Assembly (NCBI RefSeq): GCF_032854445.1
Contig: NC_088306.1
Location: 21,673,764 to 21,737,763, forward strand
Length of the DNA: 64,000 nt
Source of the DNA: Liolophura sinensis
Lineage: Eukaryota > Mollusca > Polyplacophora > Chitonida > Chitonidae
Direction: 5' to 3'
Both the position numbers and the translations under genes were made by a program. The notes beneath the pieces are model-generated. The model worked only from the letters and a program-made list of their open reading frames with translations. It searched no databases and was not told the origin of the DNA. Every line of letters starts with the position of its first letter. The stretch's first letter is position 1. Below, one piece after another: positions 60,011 to 64,000 of this stretch.

Positions 60011-60360
60011 TAAAATTTAATTCGCGGCAATACATAACGAATTGCCTCTTGGAGCAAAAGCAGTTAATAGATGCTACTCAAAAACCAAACAAATACAGTT
60101 TGAAACGCCACAAAATCGAAGGGAATCAAAATACATTATGCATATTTTTTCAGTTGCTTAGATTAAGGCTTCTTAAATTTTACAACAACTATACAGTTCA
60201 CTTATTCAAAGTTTTTCCATCAAACGATCTCTGGCGCCCTGCTCCATGATTGTGTTTAATTCCGCGAGGCTATATAGGGCAGTAAATACATCGTGTTGAA
60301 TTAGATCGCCACACTAGCATGATTACGAACAACTTATATAAACAATAGCGTATACAATTT

Positions 60361-60588
60361 GAATACTGATTTTCTTCATTCTCCCACGGAACATTCCTTG
60401 TGTCTCTCAATCATCATTAAAAACCGCTGACTGCTCCTCTTTCCGTGAATCAGTCCTAATTTTTCACTACATATTTTCTTAATTATCTTAAAGTGGTTTG
60501 AGTTAAACGTTGTTTTTGGAATTGGTCCTGCAATTATTGGCCCGGAACATCAGTTTTGGTTGACGGCTTGTATACGAACGCATAGATC
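60361..60588 (+). repeat. dispersed repeat C copy
   Basis: GAATACTGATTTTCTTCATT, TTCCTTGTGTCTCTCAATCA, GTTGTTTTTGGAATTGGTCC, GTTGACGGCTTGTATACGAA. Confidence 0.8.
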
Positions 60589-60710
60589 ATAAAATGAATA
60601 AATTTTGACTGGCTTCGATGACTTTAAACTTACTAAGTATTTCTAAAGATTAATTGCCAATGAGTATTATTGTCTTTTTTCCAAATTTGTAAAGGAGTGT
60701 ACATTTTAAA

Positions 60711-60930
60711 TTGAGAAAAAGAAATTAGTACATTTAGCTATTAACTCCCTCCTCAAAAAGCGATTCCATTAACATGTTTATATAATGAATTAATCCAGAA
60801 ATAAATGTGAGTATCGTTTAACTTTAAACCTTGTAAAATGAAATACATATTTTACAAGGCTAAAAATATTTCGATGCCAAATTCTTTTTAACAACAATAC
60901 CAATTGTTTGTCGAGAATATTTAAGTTAAT
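60711..60930 (+). repeat. dispersed repeat H copy 1
   Basis: Shares TTGAGAAAA, CTCCTCAA, TATAATGAATTAATCCAGAA and AAATATTTCGATGCCAA with 61382-61596. Confidence 0.7.
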
Positions 60931-61274
60931 TAAAAGTGGAAATATTAAATAAATTAAAATTATTAAATGAAATAAAGATTTAATATTGCTATCAGTTAGA
61001 TGCTTTGGATAGGCAGACAAATGCACATATAATGAATGGTGCATGCAGACTTTTGTGTCAAAATTGAGGATTGTTCCACTTCGCCCTGTGCTATTGACAG
61101 ATAGACAAGTGAACATACTGTTTGTTAGAATTGGATCTTATTCCACTCAACTGTAAAGATTATGTGCTCTTGTTATACAATTTCATTTCAAGTCCATTTT
61201 TTGTTGACAACTTTGATTTGCTAAACAGGTTACTTGAGTACGTGCTTATAAGGAACGCTTAATACGCCTATTGG

Positions 61275-61378
61275 CAATCGTGCGATCGCATCACGAGGAC
61301 TCGGGAACCTCTCAGCAATAGATCGCTGTGAGTTCAAGTCCAGCTCAAGCTGGCTATATCTCTCCGGCCTTACGAATT
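61275..61378 (+). mobile_element. SINE-A, 5' part, diverged
   Basis: TGCGATCGCATCACGAGGAC, CAATAGATCGCTGTGAGTTC, AAGTCCAGCTCAAGCTGGCT. Confidence 0.65.
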
Positions 61379-61381
61379 ATG

Positions 61382-61596
61382 ATTGAGAAAACAGGTATTA
61401 GTAAAATTATTTGTTAATTCCGCCTCAAGAAGATGTCCCATTACTATATTTATATAATGTCTTATATAAATCCAGAAATATACATGAATATCGTTTAATT
61501 TATAAAAGTAGAAATATATTGTATAAATTCAAAATATTTCGATGCGAAGTCTTTCTCAATAACACTACTAAGTACTTATCGAGAACATTTACATTA
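61382..61596 (+). repeat. dispersed repeat H copy 2
   Basis: TTCCGCCTCAAGAAGATG, TATATAAATCCAGAAATATA, AAATATTTCGATGCGAAG, TTATCGAGAACATTTA. Ends exactly at a SINE-A fragment. Confidence 0.7.
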
Positions 61597-61672
61597 AACC
61601 CAGGACCATCCGCAGGTTGCTGGACTTGAACTCAAAGCGATGACATTGGTGAGAGACTCCTGGGTCATTCTA
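61597..61672 (-). mobile_element. SINE-A, middle fragment
   Basis: AACCCAGGACCATCCGCAGG, TGAACTCAAAGCGATGACAT, GAGAGACTCCTGGGTCAT. Confidence 0.7.
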
Positions 61673-61691
61673 TTGATCAGTGTTGGAATGA

Positions 61692-61775
61692 AACCTTAAA
61701 TGAAGTAAATTCCCCGTGTGACCATTTGTCAATTAGCACACTGTCGCTGCTTTTACTCTCTACATTGTAAGTTTT
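61692..61775 (-). repeat. dispersed repeat B fragment
   Basis: GTGTGACCATTTGTCAATTA, GCACACTGTCGCTGCTTTTA, CTCTCTACATTGTAAG. Confidence 0.7.
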
Positions 61776-62935
61776 TTAGTGTAGCATTTTTTCGGTTGAC
61801 AATTCCACGAATAGTGAGCCTAATTTTTTGACTTTTTACCGTTTAAATGTGTTGTAAATAACAAAAAGCTTAGAAAAAAATGTACGACATAGTATACTGT
61901 CGCAAATCTGTAATAGCTGCTTGTTTGCTCACGAGACACACGCAACGTCTGCTTATAGTTTCCATGGTGACACGGGTCCTCCGTCTACCAACATCGTATT
62001 AATACCGAGATATCCCCCCCAGTAAGATGATGTCATTCATTATATGTGGGCTTTCGCACACATAATGAGCCCCCCCCCCCCCACACCTTCCCGGTAGATG
62101 GCGCTGACATATCGGTCTTGAACTTCGCTTTAAATCCAGTAATAAAGTGTATATAGTTCAACTATAATTATTGACGTTTTAATATCAAGTCAATACCTCG
62201 ATTTAGAACCCGTGGATGCCATATTGCCCGCCCACAATCTTCGTGTGAATTATACTCTGATTCATGGGATTTTTCCTTCACACCCAGCTATTTACCTATT
62301 AAGAAGTGAATACATGAGATGCAATTCAATAATCTCTTTTCACAAAAGATTTCAAGAAAATCAATGCGACACGGTGATAAATAAGACACTCATTGACAAC
62401 GCCTACTCCATTATTTCGTGTTCATCATACTATCAAGGGACAACGGGTGAAACACAAAAAGGTCTCATAAGGAGTATTGGATAGACACTCAGTCCTTGAA
62501 TGGACAGTTCATATTTACAAATTACATGTAATAGCTATCAGCGGCGTCATGTCTGCGGCTATCCCAGATGACTAACATAGCACCTCGAGTACGTATATAT
62601 TGCGCACAAAGCCTAAATTTACGGAGGTGGATTAGTCATTGTTCTAGGCCAGCAACGCATAAAATATCTCCGATGACTATACAGAACTGTTGAAATCGTC
62701 TTAAGATGTGTGTAATTAACACCACCAATAATGACTCACTCTTACCAAGTCCACGTCTTTTATGCAAATATAGTCTAATCATCTAAAGTTATCACGGAAA
62801 TGAGTTGGCAAGACTGACATGAACTAAGATAATTCGTTGCAGTTTGTTAATTGAATTATGTCATGACTATCCTGCTGAATCTTTGAGCACCACTGGCCGT
62901 TGTACTGGTATGTGGCACAAAATACTTAACTGTAT
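61776..62935. other. intergenic, no gene recognised
   Basis: A C-homopolymer is at 62070-62081. A 90-codon frame at 62212-62484 has no domain or splice context. Confidence 0.4.
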
Positions 62936-63062
62936 AGAGAGTGAAACCAGAGCATTGAGAACAGTGTGATAGCTGGCAAATAGTCACACGTAACTGGTTA
63001 AATCCGATCTCTTGTCCGGACTTTACATCAGTTCAGGTTTTATTGTAACTCTGCAGGTCCAT
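62936..63062 (+). repeat. dispersed repeat B copy
   Basis: AGAGAGTGAAACCAGAGCAT, GTGTGATAGCTGGCAAATAG, CACGTAACTGGTTAAATCCG, CAGTTCAGGTTTTATTGTAA. Confidence 0.8.
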
Positions 63063-63171
63063 TGTAGAAACTGGGAGGGACGTCCACCTAAAACGTAGTT
63101 TTGGCCTATAGATTTCTTGTTGTATATAAATTCATATGCGGTGTTTGCATTTGTGACTGTATGTTAAATGT

Positions 63172-63200
63172 GATGACAGCACAGCATTTTGAGTAACTCT
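63172..63200 (-). repeat. dispersed repeat B end fragment
   Basis: TGACAGCACAGCATTTTGAG is the reverse complement of the 3' CTCAAAATG..GTGCTGTCA segment. Confidence 0.5.
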
Positions 63201-63209
63201 ACAACATTT

Positions 63210-63443
63210 CAATACTGATTTCACTTATTCACCCAGATCATACCTTGCGTCTTTCAAACATCGTTGAAAGTGTTGACCGCTTCTCGTTGCACGATTCCGG
63301 CCTAATTTCATACTCTATATGCTTCCTGAGTTCTTTGATGGTTTGTGTTGTACGTTGTTTTGGAAACTGGCCTCGCGATCATTGACCTGGAACGTTCTTG
63401 TTGGATCACGACTGTTTTACGAATGTATGTTTCAATGCATAGG
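63210..63443 (+). repeat. dispersed repeat C, best reference copy
   Basis: CCTTGCGTCTTTCAAACATC, GTTGAAAGTGTTGACCGCTT, GATTCCGGCCTAATTTCATA, TGAGTTCTTTGATGGTTTGT, GACCTGGAACGTTCTTGTTG, TTTCAATGCATAGG. About 234 bp, no open frame, class unknown. Confidence 0.8.
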
Positions 63444-63585
63444 CTAGATTGCAAGAACTACTGAGAACAGAAACTGTATGAAGGGTGGTAAATTAGCTTA
63501 GCAATCATGCCAATTTCAAACCTTAGTACTGTATTCATATCATTACACATGAACACCAGCACAAACGCTGTACATATTTTGATTA

Positions 63586-63871
63586 GGGGGCCTCCATTGC
63601 CCAGTTGGTTAGCGCGCTAGCGCAGCGTGATGACCCAGGATCCTCTCGACAATGCCGTCGCTGTAAGTTCTAGTTAGCTCATGTTGGCTTCCTCTCCGGC
63701 CTTACTTGGGAAGGTCTGGCGCCAACCCGCGGATGGTCGTGGGTTTACCCCGGGCTGTGCCAGGTTTCCTCCCACCATAATGCTGGCCGCCGTCCAACAA
63801 GTGAAATATTCTTGAGTACGGCGTAAAACACCAATTAAATAAACAAATAAATAAATAAATAAATTAATAAA
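63586..63871 (+). mobile_element. SINE-A, full length, with 12-bp target-site duplication
   Basis: ATATTTTGATTA at 63574-63585 and 63872-63883 flank a complete 286-bp element: tRNA-like head (CCCAGTTGGTTAGCGCGCTA, then a B-box-like AAGTTCTAG), body (GGCTTCCTCTCCGGCCTTAC, CCGGGCTGTGCCAGGTTTCC, ATGCTGGCCGCCGTC), conserved 3' end (TATTCTTGAGTACGGCGTAA, CACCAATTAAATAAA) and (AAAT)n tail. Reference for the family in this window. Confidence 0.95.
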
Positions 63872-63946
63872 ATATTTTGATTAACGACGACTTAATTAAC
63901 AGGACACACAATTATTTACATACTACTTTAATTTGTTCCCCTGGAA

Positions 63947-64000
63947 GTTCCTTTGCGTCTTGCCGTCATTAAAAACTGTTGAATGGTTGTCCGTTCATGA
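63947..64000 (+). repeat. dispersed repeat C, cut by window end
   Basis: TTCCTTTGCGTCTTGCCGTC, ATTAAAAACTGTTGAATGGT matches the start of the family. Confidence 0.65.

Overview
This is a eukaryotic window, about 64 kb of repeat-rich, AT-rich, intron-bearing animal DNA. The one gene I can identify with confidence is a GFI1/GFI1B-type zinc-finger repressor on the minus strand at 14131-16791. The SINE that fills the window ends in a short tail motif of the type TTGAGTACGGCGTAAAACACC followed by (AAAT)n. I associate that kind of repeat with molluscan genomes, so a mollusc is the most likely source. That assignment is from memory and I could not search a database.

Layout: 1-13.5 kb is intergenic, with degraded SINE and MITE copies. 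At 13.6-17.1 kb lies gfi1: four coding exons encoding 379 aa (N-terminal SNAG repression motif, six C2H2 fingers), with a TATA-like promoter and three CCAAT boxes upstream and a possible AU-rich 3' UTR downstream. From 17.1 to 64 kb I see no second gene that I can identify. This part is a mosaic of tRNA-derived SINEs (two with clean 13-bp and one with a clean 12-bp target-site duplication), several dispersed repeats of 200-300 bp, MITEs with long inverted termini, a 5'-truncated non-LTR retrotransposon with a perfect 11-bp target-site duplication, (TA)n tracts and at least six minisatellites. A few unique stretches look like regulatory DNA or first exons (27.7, 29.8, 34.2, 38.6, 43.9, 48.6-49.1 and 59.3-60.0 kb).

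The most unusual structure is at 36.3-42.9 kb. A 1.5-kb segment is present twice in direct orientation (39453-40956 and 41438-42940). Wedged between the copies is an inverted copy (40976-41439) of a segment 3-4 kb away (36302-36768). This is a duplication / inverted insertion / duplication. The retrotransposon inside the 1.5-kb segment is complete at its 3' end, with its target-site duplication, only in the second copy, which identifies that copy as the ancestral one. The 1.5-kb copies appear to differ only by one-base changes in homopolymer runs, so a very recent template-switching event and an assembly artefact must both be considered.

I found no CRISPR array, operon, rRNA gene or functional tRNA gene. 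Most other open frames lie in simple repeats or SINEs and are not genes.
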